Source: Prochlorococcus sp. AG-347-K19
Lineage (GTDB): Bacteria > Cyanobacteriota > Cyanobacteriia > PCC-6307 > Cyanobiaceae
Direction: 5' to 3'
DNA length: 64,000 nucleotides
Assembly: GCA_003281335.1 (NCBI GenBank)
Contig: QCCG01000001.1
Coordinates: 62,001-126,000, forward strand
Numbering within the stretch: position 1 is the stretch's first letter; each line of letters starts with the position of its first letter. The notes under the pieces are model-generated. The model was not told where the DNA came from, did not search any database, and saw only the letters and a program-made list of their open reading frames with translations. Both the position numbers and the translations under genes were made by a program. Positions 19,255-27,973 of this stretch are shown here, one piece after another.

Positions 19255-20391
19255 ATGAATCTTTCAAAAAAATTTGAAGAACTAATTTTGAAGCAGCTAG
19301 AAAGTTTTGGTTGCTCAATGGGCGTGACTAATTTAGTTATGTATCTTGCTTCAGCTAAGCAAGGATCTAAAGCATCTTTTGAAATGATTGGTCAATGGCC
19401 CCAAATTGATAGGGTACTTACTTCAATAGAAGATGATCCTTCACTAAAGGTTTCATCTCCTAATAGAAGATGGTACCCGCTACAGGAAAATGATATTCTA
19501 CTTGGTGTGCTTAGGGTAGAAACTGATTTAAAAGGGGGTAATTGGCCAGTATCTCTAGATTCTAGATTAAAAGCGCTTTCAATATCTTTAGCTAAATGCG
19601 TCTCTATCGAATTAGAACGTCAAAATAAAAATGACGAAGTGAATTATTTAAAAAATCAGGTTAATGTCATAATTCATCAATTAAGGAATCCATTAGCTGC
19701 TATTAGGACATATGCAAAATTATTAATAAAAAGACTTGGTTCAGATGATGATTCTATTGAAATAATCGAACGCATGATAATAGAGCAAAAACAAATTAAT
19801 CAATATATGGATTCTTTTGCGAAATTAAATTCACCTATTCAACTTCCTCTGGAAATTGGAGAGGAAAGATTATTATTACCACCAAATTTAGATAATAAAA
19901 AGGTAATAACTGTTCAGAGTTTATTGAGGCCAATATTAGAAAGGGGTAAAGCTAATGCTGACTTAGAGAATAGACATTGGACTGAACCTTCTCTTTGGCC
20001 AGATTGGACTATTTCGCCATTAAAGGCAAAATATGCTGTAATTGCAGAAATTGTGGCCAATTTATTAGAAAATGCGTTTAAATATGCCCAAAAAGATGCT
20101 GAAATTGGACTCGCAATTACGAGTAATGGACTTTGTATATTTGATGATGGTAAAAAAATAACTAAAAATGAAAACGAGAAAATTTTTGAAAAAGGTTTTA
20201 GAGGATCTGCCGCTAAAAAGAAGGACGGTACTGGTGTGGGACTTTTTTTGGCGAGAAAATTAGCAAAACAAATTGGCGGAGATTTGAGATTGCTGGAAAA
20301 TAATTCGATTGATAATACTGAGAAATCAAAAAATCTTAAGAAGAAAAATATTTTCTATTTAGAACTACCTATAAGAGAATTGCATGCATAA
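19255..20391 (+). CDS. Soluble GAF-type sensor histidine kinase
   Basis: The 378-residue kinase has no membrane segment. Residues 1 to about 120 look like a GAF-type sensor; the HisKA H-box VIIHQLRNPLAAIRTYAK places the phospho-accepting histidine at 141; the ATPase domain has the N-box ANLLENAFKYA, a degenerate G1 box (FDDGKKITK) and the G2 box DGTGVGLFLARKLAK. Overall it resembles the cyanobacterial/chloroplast Hik2/CSK kinases that sense redox state, but I am not sure of that assignment. No response regulator is adjacent. Its end overlaps convergent cobS by 23 bases. Confidence 0.85.
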   Translation: MNLSKKFEELILKQLESFGCSMGVTNLVMYLASAKQGSKASFEMIGQWPQIDRVLTSIEDDPSLKVSSPNRRWYPLQENDILLGVLRVETDLKGGNWPVSLDSRLKALSISLAKCVSIELERQNKNDEVNYLKNQVNVIIHQLRNPLAAIRTYAKLLIKRLGSDDDSIEIIERMIIEQKQINQYMDSFAKLNSPIQLPLEIGEERLLLPPNLDNKKVITVQSLLRPILERGKANADLENRHWTEPSLWPDWTISPLKAKYAVIAEIVANLLENAFKYAQKDAEIGLAITSNGLCIFDDGKKITKNENEKIFEKGFRGSAAKKKDGTGVGLFLARKLAKQIGGDLRLLENNSIDNTEKSKNLKKKNIFYLELPIRELHA

Positions 20392-21151
20392 ACAACATTG
20401 CAGTTTCAACTAGTACAACGCTTGCACCGCAGGCATCTCCATTGAACCCTCCAATTTTATTACCCAGTATGTTTGGGATAGAATAGCTTAGAAAAATACC
20501 AATCAAAATAAGAATTAAAAATTTAATTAATATTCCTTTGGATGTAATTGAAATAAATTGGTATGCAATGAAAATTAAAAGAAAAATAATGGAGATCAAA
20601 GATTCTTTTTTAAATCCATTCCAAAACTTTTTGTGACTAATAGATTTTTTCTTATAATTCATATATTTAAACTTTTCTATAAAAAATAAATTTGAAAATC
20701 TTCCCCAAAATAAGCTTATAGGTAAAACAAAAATTATTAGGGTTTGAATTTTCAGAATGCAAGCAATTTGAATTAAAGTTATAAAAACTAAAGCTTGAAC
20801 ACCAAAGGAGCCAACTTTACTGTCTTTCATGGCTTTTAAACGTCTCTTTTTACCTGCAAAAATACCATCGAAAGTATCCATTAAACCATCGAGGTGGAGA
20901 CCTCCAGTAATTAAATATCCCGAAGCTAAACAAATTAATGCAGATGCATAAATTGACCAAGAGTTCTTTATTAAAAAAAGAAAAATATAACTCTGTATCG
21001 TTCCAATAAAAAAACCTAAAGGAGGTGCAAATTGTGCAATATTTTTAAATTCGGGATTAATTAAAGGTATCTTCGGAAATGTCGTATAGAAAATCCAAGC
21101 ACCTGCCAAATTTTTTATTAAATATTTTTTGATGAGTAAAAATAGATTCAA
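20369..21151 (-). CDS. cobS: Adenosylcobinamide-GDP ribazoletransferase
   Basis: CobS joins adenosylcobinamide-GDP to alpha-ribazole in the membrane, the late step of cobalamin synthesis. The 260-residue protein is mostly hydrophobic, with GAWIFYTTFPKIPL near the N terminus and the hallmark GGLHLDGLMDTFDGIFAGKK at about residues 80 to 100, whose aspartates bind metal. Some residues in the middle are unusually Lys-rich between helices. Its 3' end overlaps the kinase gene by 23 bases. Confidence 0.93.
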   Translation of the reverse strand: MNLFLLIKKYLIKNLAGAWIFYTTFPKIPLINPEFKNIAQFAPPLGFFIGTIQSYIFLFLIKNSWSIYASALICLASGYLITGGLHLDGLMDTFDGIFAGKKRRLKAMKDSKVGSFGVQALVFITLIQIACILKIQTLIIFVLPISLFWGRFSNLFFIEKFKYMNYKKKSISHKKFWNGFKKESLISIIFLLIFIAYQFISITSKGILIKFLILILIGIFLSYSIPNILGNKIGGFNGDACGASVVLVETAMLFMHAILL

Positions 21152-21206
21152 AATTAAATAATAGGGTAGATTAATAAAAAAGGATTAAAAAATTTTATAA
21201 ATTATC

Positions 21207-22325
21207 GTGTTTGAATTTGAAATTACGTCGAATTGCAGTAATACAGAGGCAAGAACTGGTATATTTTATACACCAAATGGTGAGGTTAATACACCAAAAT
21301 TTATGCCTGTGGGTACTTTAGCAACGGTTAAAGGAATTTCATCTAAGCAGTTAACCTCTACAGGATCAGAAATGATTCTCTCAAATACCTTTCATCTTCA
21401 TTTACAACCTGGAGAAAAATTAGTTAAAGAATCTGGCGGAATACATAAGTTCATGAATTGGCCTAAGCCTATCCTTACTGATTCTGGAGGATATCAAGTT
21501 TTTAGTTTGGCTAAATTAAACAATATTTCTGATAAAGGTGTTGAATTTAAAAACCCAAGAGATGGTAGTCATGTATTTTTATCACCTGAAAAAGTAATAC
21601 AGATTCAAATGGATCTTGGATCGGATGTTGCGATGGCTTTTGATCATTGTCCTCCGCATACAGCCAACGAAAATGATGTGGAGGACTCTTTAAAAAGAAC
21701 TCATTCATGGTTGCAAAAATGTGTTGAGACTCATCAGAAATCTAATCAAGCATTATTCGGTATAGTGCAAGGTGGTAAGTATCCGAGATTGAGAGAATAT
21801 AGCGCAAAATATACAAGTTCTTTTGACCTGCCTGGAATAGCAGTGGGAGGTGTAAGTGTTGGTGAGGCAGTCGAAGAAATTCATAATGTAATTAATTACG
21901 TCCCGCAATTCTTACCAAAAAATAAACCTAGATATTTAATGGGAATTGGCTCCTTAAAGGAAATTTCTCTAGCTGTTGCTAACGGATTCGATATATTTGA
22001 CTGTGTTTTGCCTACAAGACTAGGAAGACATGGCACTGCATTTTTTAATGATGAAAGATTGAATTTGCGAAATGCTCGATTTAAAAATGACTTTTCTCCG
22101 ATTGACAAAACTTGTAAATGCGAGACCTGTAAATCCTATTCTCGAGCATATTTGCATCATCTAATTAGAAATGACGAAATATTAGGCCTAACCCTCATAA
22201 GTTTGCATAATATTGCTCACTTAATAAGATTTACTAATGCAATTTCTACTTCAATTAGAGATAATTGTTTTACAAATGATTTCGCTCCGTGGAAAACATC
22301 CTCTATTGCTCACCATACGTGGTAA
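21207..22325 (+). CDS. tgt: tRNA-guanine transglycosylase
   Basis: Tgt exchanges guanine-34 for preQ1 in tRNAs with GUN anticodons, the entry to queuosine. The 372-residue protein has the active-site motifs [20 protein letters not shown] and GGVSVGEA, the catalytic aspartate region [13 protein letters not shown], and the zinc site CKCETC with a downstream HH. The start is GTG at 21207; the protein begins at the normal family position there. psbK follows 33 bases later on the same strand. Confidence 0.97.
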   Translation: MFEFEITSNCSNTEARTGIFYTPNGEVNTPKFMPVGTLATVKGISSKQLTSTGSEMILSNTFHLHLQPGEKLVKESGGIHKFMNWPKPILTDSGGYQVFSLAKLNNISDKGVEFKNPRDGSHVFLSPEKVIQIQMDLGSDVAMAFDHCPPHTANENDVEDSLKRTHSWLQKCVETHQKSNQALFGIVQGGKYPRLREYSAKYTSSFDLPGIAVGGVSVGEAVEEIHNVINYVPQFLPKNKPRYLMGIGSLKEISLAVANGFDIFDCVLPTRLGRHGTAFFNDERLNLRNARFKNDFSPIDKTCKCETCKSYSRAYLHHLIRNDEILGLTLISLHNIAHLIRFTNAISTSIRDNCFTNDFAPWKTSSIAHHTW

Positions 22326-22358
22326 CGTCTTATCATAATTAATTAATTTATCAAAAAG

Positions 22359-22499
22359 GTGCTCATTCTATTTAATACATTCGCTGAATTGCCCGAGGCT
22401 TACAAGGCCTTTGCTCCAACTGTTGATGTTCTTCCACTTATCCCTTTATTTTTCTTTTTGTTGGTGTTTGTTTGGCAAGCTGCAGTTGGATTTAAATAA
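22359..22499 (+). CDS. psbK: Photosystem II protein PsbK
   Basis: A GTG-started frame encodes 46 residues ending in [16 protein letters not shown], the invariant PsbK tail, with the processing-site region [17 protein letters not shown] before the membrane helix. In other organisms the leader before the lysine-rich cut site is removed. PsbK is a single-helix subunit beside CP43. It lies 33 bases after tgt; GTG is preceded by AAAAAG. Confidence 0.95.
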
Positions 22500-22525
22500 A
22501 ATTCTTTTAATTTCGATTGTTAGTA

Positions 22526-23530
22526 TTAGACAGGATTTTCAAGTAAAATTGCATCTCCAGAATTTTCTACAGCACTCTCTATAAAATCAGCAATTTTTAA
22601 TGCTCTTGAGGCTTGCTCGCCATCTACCTCAGGTATTTCTTTGCCCTGAACACATTTAAGAAAATGCTCCAGTTCTGCATAAAGAGGTTCAATGGATGTT
22701 GTACTAACTTCTTCGACATATCCATCATTTCTATAAACTAATTCTCCATGCTCTGCTGTGTATGATTCATTCGACTTTCGATGGATTTGTAAAGAGTGAT
22801 TTAGGAAATCAGTTTCTACAAGGCCATTTTGGCAGTGAGCACTTAGATTTCTAATTTTTTTATGACTCATTTTGCTTGCAGTTAGGCTCGCAATAACATT
22901 ATTTTTAAAAACTAAAGTAGCGTTGACATAATCTATTAATCCTTCGCTATTTCTTCCTCCAACTGCTGCTAATTTTTGTATTTTTGAGTTTACAAGCTCC
23001 AAAATAAGATCAATGTCATGAATCATTAAATCCATTACTACAGAAACATCATTTGCTCTGTCTGCATGAGGACTGTGCCTCCTTGCTTCTAAAACAACAA
23101 TTTCTTCATTATTTACTATTTTATTTAATTCTCTAAAAGCAGGATTAAATCTTTCAATATGCCCAACTTGTAGTAAACAGTTACTTGCATTTGCGGCCTC
23201 TATTAAAGATTTTGCTTCCAGCTCGTTAGCTGCAATTGGTTTTTCAATGAGAACGTTAGCACCTCCCTTGAGACAATCTAGCCCTACCTTGTGATGAAGA
23301 AGTGTTGGGACAGCAATACAGATAGCATCAACTTTTGGAATTAAGTCCTTATAATTTTCGAACCATTCACATTGAAATTGGTCAATAGCTAATTTGCCTC
23401 TATCTTCATTTGGATCTGCGACTCCAATGAGATTTGCATCTTTGAGTAAACTTAGTACTCGAGCATGATGCCATCCCATATTCCCAATACCTATGACTCC
23501 AACCTTTACGGGTGATGAGGTTGGTCGCAT
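22526..23530 (-). CDS. Gfo/Idh/MocA family NAD(P)-dependent oxidoreductase
   Basis: The 334-residue protein has an N-terminal Rossmann fold (GVIGIGNMGWHHARVL) and the family motif VLIEKPIA near residue 95, followed by the substrate domain with VMDLMIHDIDLILELV, where the conserved histidine lies. It resembles UDP-sugar 3-dehydrogenase-type members used for cell-surface sugars, but the substrate cannot be fixed from sequence. It is 50 bases downstream of the CNNM-family gene and read in the same direction. Confidence 0.88.
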   Translation of the reverse strand: MRPTSSPVKVGVIGIGNMGWHHARVLSLLKDANLIGVADPNEDRGKLAIDQFQCEWFENYKDLIPKVDAICIAVPTLLHHKVGLDCLKGGANVLIEKPIAANELEAKSLIEAANASNCLLQVGHIERFNPAFRELNKIVNNEEIVVLEARRHSPHADRANDVSVVMDLMIHDIDLILELVNSKIQKLAAVGGRNSEGLIDYVNATLVFKNNVIASLTASKMSHKKIRNLSAHCQNGLVETDFLNHSLQIHRKSNESYTAEHGELVYRNDGYVEEVSTTSIEPLYAELEHFLKCVQGKEIPEVDGEQASRALKIADFIESAVENSGDAILLENPV

Positions 23531-23580
23531 AATTTCAAATCCATATATTTATTATTATTATCCTCTATTGGGAGTCACAT

Positions 23581-24849
23581 TTAGCTTTTGGGAAGGATTA
23601 TTTTAACACGATCAATTTTTGGACCTGACATAGAAATAACTTCAAATTTAATTTTATTAAAATCTAAAACGTCGCCAATCTTTGGAACCATTTGAAATTT
23701 TTCTAACATAAATCCAGCAAGGGTATAATAATCAGTTCCCTCTGGAATAGAACATCCTAACTTTTTATTGATTTCAATAATTTCTGATTTTCCAGCTATT
23801 GACCATTTTTTTGAGAAATTATCTAACATTCTCATGTCTGAATAAATTCTATTATTGAGCATTTCCTCTCCAACTATTTCTCCATTTAGATCAGCTGCAG
23901 TTATAAGCCCTTCTGTTCCACCATGTTCATCAACTACTAGTAGGAAAGGATTGTAGTCTCTTACTATTGGAAATATTTCTGCTAGTGAACATGTCTCTAT
24001 TATTTTTGTTACTGGTAAAAGGAATGGCTCTAATAATGTATCGGCTTCCATTTCACCTTTTGATATTGGCTTAGCTAGATATCTCAAATCTAATACACCT
24101 AAAACATCATCTAAAGACTCACCAATCACAAAGAAGCGCGCATGTCGAGTTTTATCTACTTGTTTCATAAGTTCTGAAAAGGTTATATTTTTTGGCAAAG
24201 TTACCATCTCAGACCTTGGAATCATTACTTCTTTAACCTGTGTATCTTTAAGAGCAAAAACTCCTTCAAGAATATTCTTCTCATCTGGCTTTAAACCTGT
24301 TACGTTATCTGTTTCTATAAGAGTTTCTAATTCTCCAGCAGATAAACCAGAATTTAAAGAATCCCATTTGTTATTTAAATTGAACAAGCCTAAACAGGCG
24401 CTAGCAAAGAATTCTATTGTTTTCACTATAGGATTCATACCTTTTCTCACGGCATCAAATATTGTTGTTAACCTTAATGCAGCAGATTCTGGATTGTTAA
24501 TTACTAAAGCTTTTGGAATTAGTCCAGAAACAAGGGTAACAACTAAAACAACAAATAAAAATAATAGAAGATCATAAAATCTGTTTGATAAAATATTGCT
24601 TTTCCAATAATCATTAGCAAGGTTATTGCTTAGCCATCCAATTGCAATTAATGAAATTGTTACTCCAAATTGAGAAGCAATTAATGAAGATCTAAAGCGT
24701 TTTTGAATTTTTAAAATTGAAAATGCTCCTTTCTTTTTTTCTTCTATTAACCTTAAAACTTTACTTGGCCTTATTAATAAAAAAGAGAGTTCACTCGCTG
24801 CGAAAAAAGCTGGTAAAAATAAAAGAAATAAAAGTAGAGTTATTTTCAT
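23581..24849 (-). CDS. CNNM/CorC (hemolysin C-like) family membrane protein
   Basis: The 422-residue protein has an N-terminal DUF21 membrane domain of about four helices, then a CBS pair (residues about 205 to 325, with IPRSEMVTLPKN and PFLLVVDEHGGTEGLITAAD) and a C-terminal CorC/HlyC transporter-associated domain (GTDYYTLAGFMLEKF). Such proteins are implicated in Mg2+ or Co2+ efflux; the older name hemolysin is misleading. It is the first gene after the CAU tRNA on the minus strand. Confidence 0.9.
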   Translation of the reverse strand: MKITLLLFLLFLPAFFAASELSFLLIRPSKVLRLIEEKKKGAFSILKIQKRFRSSLIASQFGVTISLIAIGWLSNNLANDYWKSNILSNRFYDLLLFLFVVLVVTLVSGLIPKALVINNPESAALRLTTIFDAVRKGMNPIVKTIEFFASACLGLFNLNNKWDSLNSGLSAGELETLIETDNVTGLKPDEKNILEGVFALKDTQVKEVMIPRSEMVTLPKNITFSELMKQVDKTRHARFFVIGESLDDVLGVLDLRYLAKPISKGEMEADTLLEPFLLPVTKIIETCSLAEIFPIVRDYNPFLLVVDEHGGTEGLITAADLNGEIVGEEMLNNRIYSDMRMLDNFSKKWSIAGKSEIIEINKKLGCSIPEGTDYYTLAGFMLEKFQMVPKIGDVLDFNKIKFEVISMSGPKIDRVKIILPKS

Positions 24850-24867
24850 TCAATGACAAATGAGTAA

Positions 24868-24940
24868 TGGGGGTGGCGAGGATCGAACTCGCCTTAGCCA
24901 AATTATGAGTTTGGTGCATTCACCAGATTGCTACACCCCC
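24868..24940 (-). tRNA. tRNA with CAU anticodon, likely elongator tRNA-Met
   Basis: The minus strand folds as a 73-base cloverleaf: acceptor GGGGGTG/CACCCCC, anticodon stem CCAAA/TTTGG around CTCATAA, T arm GCGAG-TTCGATC-CTCGC and discriminator A. The 3' CCA is not encoded. The anticodon stem lacks the three G-C pairs of an initiator and position 1-72 is paired, so it is not tRNA-fMet. A lysidine-modified tRNA-Ile(CAU) cannot be excluded. Confidence 0.93.
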
Positions 24941-25081
24941 AAGGGAGTTTATGTAATACTAATTACATTGAATTTCAATATACAATATAAAAATAATATT
25001 TCAAAAAACACCTCATTTGGAAGTTTTTGTGAGATTTCTTTTTTTTCTTCTAATCTTTAAATATAAATTTAACTTTTACTA

Positions 25082-25642
25082 ATGGGCAAATTTTCTGAAA
25101 AGTATGATTTAAATAAAGCAAAATTGTTAAAACAGTTAATTGAAAAATCTTATAAGAAAGGAAACTTCACTTTATCTTCAGGAAAAAAAAGTAGTCATTA
25201 CTTGAACTGTAAACCGGTATCATTAAACGGCGAAGGCTTAAACTTAATAAGTGATTTGTTTTTAGATTTAAAGGATTCAAGGTCAAAAGCTGTAGCAGGA
25301 TTGACATTAGGTGCAGATCCTCTTGTAAGTGGATTAATCGTTAAAGCAGCTTTGCATGGCTTAGACCTTGATGGTTTAATAATTCGGAAAGAAATCAAAA
25401 CATACGGTACCAGAGCTGGAATAGAGGGCCCTACACTAGAAGAAGGAACTCTGGTAACTGTTTTAGAGGATGTTGTTACAACTGCTGGTTCAGTGATAAA
25501 AGCTATAAAAAAGTTACGCGAAAATAATTATGTTGTTGAGGAAGTCTTGTCTATAGTTGATAGGCAAGAAGGGGGATTAGAAGCCCTTGAAAATGAAGAT
25601 GTTAAATTAAAGAGTCTTTTTAAAATAAAAGACTTTTTATAA
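25082..25642 (+). CDS. pyrE: Orotate phosphoribosyltransferase
   Basis: PyrE transfers ribose phosphate from PRPP to orotate in pyrimidine synthesis. The 186-residue protein has [17 protein letters not shown] near the N terminus, the lysine-rich flexible loop [11 protein letters not shown] and the PRPP-binding motif [18 protein letters not shown], where two adjacent acidic residues are expected and ED is present. Length is normal for the short bacterial form. ygfZ follows 10 bases later, so the two are probably one operon. Confidence 0.96.
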   Translation: MGKFSEKYDLNKAKLLKQLIEKSYKKGNFTLSSGKKSSHYLNCKPVSLNGEGLNLISDLFLDLKDSRSKAVAGLTLGADPLVSGLIVKAALHGLDLDGLIIRKEIKTYGTRAGIEGPTLEEGTLVTVLEDVVTTAGSVIKAIKKLRENNYVVEEVLSIVDRQEGGLEALENEDVKLKSLFKIKDFL

Positions 25643-25652
25643 TTATTTCAAA

Positions 25653-26489
25653 ATGCAAGATAAAAAAAAAAAGTTTTGGCTTGAAAAATTTGATTGTTTT
25701 TCTATTACTGGAAAAGATGCCAGAAAATTTTTGAATGGAATAACAACTGGTAATATTCTTAATTCAGAAAATAAAGTTGTCAAAACTTGTTGGTTAACTC
25801 CAAATGGAGTTCTAAGGTCAATAATTGAAATTATTTTTTTAGAAAGAAACTTAGAAGTAATTATCTTGGCAGGAAACACTAATGAAATAATTGATTACTT
25901 TAATCAAATTATTTTTCCAGCGGATGAAGTACTTCTAAGTGAACCTTTTTCAATAAATAGAATTCAGGAAATTGATGAATGTAGTTCGTGGAGAAATTAC
26001 CAGCCAATTTTCTTCAAAACAGAAGATAAAGAATTTGAAATATATAAAAATAAACTAAATTTACTAAATCCCAATGACTTAAAACTTTGGAAGATTCATC
26101 AGGCAATACCCTCATTAGAGATGGAAATAAATGGAAAAAATAATCCTCTTGAGCTTGGATTACAAGATCTTATAGATTTTAATAAAGGTTGTTATTTAGG
26201 ACAAGAAACAATGTCAAAAATAAAAAATGTTTCTTCTTTAAAACAGGAAATAAGAATTTGGAAGTCATTTGAATCTAATTTCAATTTAGATGTTGAAGAT
26301 AAAAATTTATATCTAAATTCTGCCAAGGATATTTCTGTAGGCAAAATCACTAGTTTTTTTAAATCAGATTCTCAAATAAAAGGTTTAGCAATGATAAAAA
26401 GAAAATATTTAGAGGAAGAAAGTTATTTTTTTTCAGAAATTTTTGGAAAAATTATTATTAATAAATCTGTAGGATCAATTTTTCTTTAA
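25653..26489 (+). CDS. ygfZ: YgfZ/GcvT-like folate-binding Fe-S maintenance protein
   Basis: YgfZ helps repair or assemble Fe-S clusters in a folate-dependent way. The 278-residue protein has the GcvT-like fold with ITGKDARKFLNGITTGNI near the N terminus and the diagnostic motif DFNKGCYLGQETMSKIKN in the middle, including the conserved cysteine. It is more Lys- and Asn-rich than typical members. Its end overlaps the convergent nuclease gene by 15 bases. Confidence 0.88.
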   Translation: MQDKKKKFWLEKFDCFSITGKDARKFLNGITTGNILNSENKVVKTCWLTPNGVLRSIIEIIFLERNLEVIILAGNTNEIIDYFNQIIFPADEVLLSEPFSINRIQEIDECSSWRNYQPIFFKTEDKEFEIYKNKLNLLNPNDLKLWKIHQAIPSLEMEINGKNNPLELGLQDLIDFNKGCYLGQETMSKIKNVSSLKQEIRIWKSFESNFNLDVEDKNLYLNSAKDISVGKITSFFKSDSQIKGLAMIKRKYLEEESYFFSEIFGKIIINKSVGSIFL

Positions 26490-27893
26490 TTGATTTTTTA
26501 TTAAATATTCTGCAATTTGTAGAGTAGCAAAACAATCATCTTTGTTATATTGGATAATTTTTTTTAAAAATATTTCGTTTTCTGTAATTTGATATTGAAT
26601 CCACCAATAAAGGGCTTTCGAGCCACTTACATTTTTCTGCATCCATTCAAATCCAAGCCAATTAGAAATAGTTTTTAAGCCATAGTTTTTTAGTGGTAAT
26701 ATCCAAGACTTTCTCATTAAGGTATGTAAGTCAATAAATCTGGAGGAAAGTGAATCAATTTCTTCAAAACTAAAATTTAGTTCTTTAGCAATATTAATTA
26801 TTGATATTTTTTCAGTTTCTCCGTAATGCAAAACTGGCCATTCCTTGTGTGAAAAAAGTATTTCAATAATTTGCCTGAAAGATTCTTCTTTATTCTTTTT
26901 AAGATTTAAGATTGGTTCATAAATAAGATCTTCTTTTTTTATAGATAAATTATTTACTTTTAAAAATCCATATAAAAAATCATGCTTTTCATCTGGATTT
27001 GACTCAATATCAAATATATAAAATCCCGAACATATTTTTTCTAATAAATCTTCCATATTAATTTTATTAGAAATAAAATATGGTTCTCCAGAGATATATG
27101 ATTGTGCTTGCTTTACAAATATGGATGCTTTTTCATACTTCTGATCTTTGAATTTAGATAATTTCTCTCCAAGTTGTTTTTCGCTATACGAAGCTAATGT
27201 TTGGGTATTAGTTATTCCGTTTGCTTTGAGTAACGAGGCCGTTTTGGACCCTATTCCATCTATGTCTGTTAGATATCCATTTTCTTTTGCTTCTTTGTCA
27301 CAAAATTTTTGCCAAGAACAAATAGTACATTTTTTTCTATCTTGAGTTATTTCTGGTATGGATCCCTCCAAGCATTCATTTAAATTTAATAAAACATTTA
27401 AAACTTTTTTTCTTAATTTTTTATTTAAATAAATTTCTTCAACTTTAACTTTTTTATCAAAAGTTGAAATTACTAATCCTTTCTCAATTTTAGATTCTTG
27501 AAAAGATTCCAACACCATAGAACAAAAAGCTAAGTCGAATAAATGTTCTTTAGTTGTTTTGTGGCCTAACTTATAAACAGCAGGTAAATATTTATAGTTT
27601 CCCCATTTACTTTTACCTTTAGTCTTTACAAGTAATTGTGGACTTATCTCTGCGTTTATATTTTGGAAAAGATTCCCTTTTATTTTTAATCCAATTACCC
27701 CTTTATAACCATTTTCACAGGCTTTTAATCCTGTATATATTTCACCATTACAAAATTTAGAGAAAATATGAAACTGATTAATTTTATCTATAGCTTTATG
27801 GGGAGACCAAACTTCATAAAATTTTTTACCCTTAAAATCAAGCCATGCTTTTCTTTTGCATCTTGTAAAACTTTTTAAATGAAGAGAATTCAA
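26475..27893 (-). CDS. TM0106-type hybrid nuclease: Fe-S RecB-like, HhH and DEDD domains
   Basis: The 472-residue protein is built in three parts. The N-terminal part resembles RecB/Cas4-type nucleases with four cysteines (12, 189, 192 and 198; the last three in CTICSWQKFC), the spacing of a Cas4/AddB [4Fe-4S] site. The nuclease D...ExK motif is not recognisable. A helix-hairpin-helix follows (LTDIDGIGSKTASLLKANGI), then a DEDD exonuclease domain with FYIFDIESNPDE near 290 and YNKDDCFATLQIAEYL near 450. It is probably a DNA or RNA processing enzyme. It stands alone, with no CRISPR genes nearby. Confidence 0.8.
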   Translation of the reverse strand: MNSLHLKSFTRCKRKAWLDFKGKKFYEVWSPHKAIDKINQFHIFSKFCNGEIYTGLKACENGYKGVIGLKIKGNLFQNINAEISPQLLVKTKGKSKWGNYKYLPAVYKLGHKTTKEHLFDLAFCSMVLESFQESKIEKGLVISTFDKKVKVEEIYLNKKLRKKVLNVLLNLNECLEGSIPEITQDRKKCTICSWQKFCDKEAKENGYLTDIDGIGSKTASLLKANGITNTQTLASYSEKQLGEKLSKFKDQKYEKASIFVKQAQSYISGEPYFISNKINMEDLLEKICSGFYIFDIESNPDEKHDFLYGFLKVNNLSIKKEDLIYEPILNLKKNKEESFRQIIEILFSHKEWPVLHYGETEKISIINIAKELNFSFEEIDSLSSRFIDLHTLMRKSWILPLKNYGLKTISNWLGFEWMQKNVSGSKALYWWIQYQITENEIFLKKIIQYNKDDCFATLQIAEYLIKNQLKKN

Positions 27894-27973
27894 ATTATTT
27901 TTAAGGGGCTGTTTTAAAATTGACTCATATAAATTAGTATAGATAATTAAAAGAAATTAAGGAAATTTGAAAT

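Noticed and set aside
24953-24966. A second GTA-N8-TAC box, inside a perfect 7-base inverted repeat, upstream of pyrE
   Set aside because: No -10 box lies 20 to 24 bases downstream (the nearest TAnnnT is about 27 away), the gene is not a nitrogen gene, and the motif is expected by chance many times in AT-rich DNA of this size.
24860-25060. A 66-residue plus-strand ORF
   Set aside because: Its first part is the complement of the CAU tRNA and the rest is AT-rich spacer.
26475-27893. A Cas4-like gene as part of a CRISPR system
   Set aside because: No repeats, cas1 or cas2 are nearby, and the domain layout is that of TM0106-type stand-alone nucleases.
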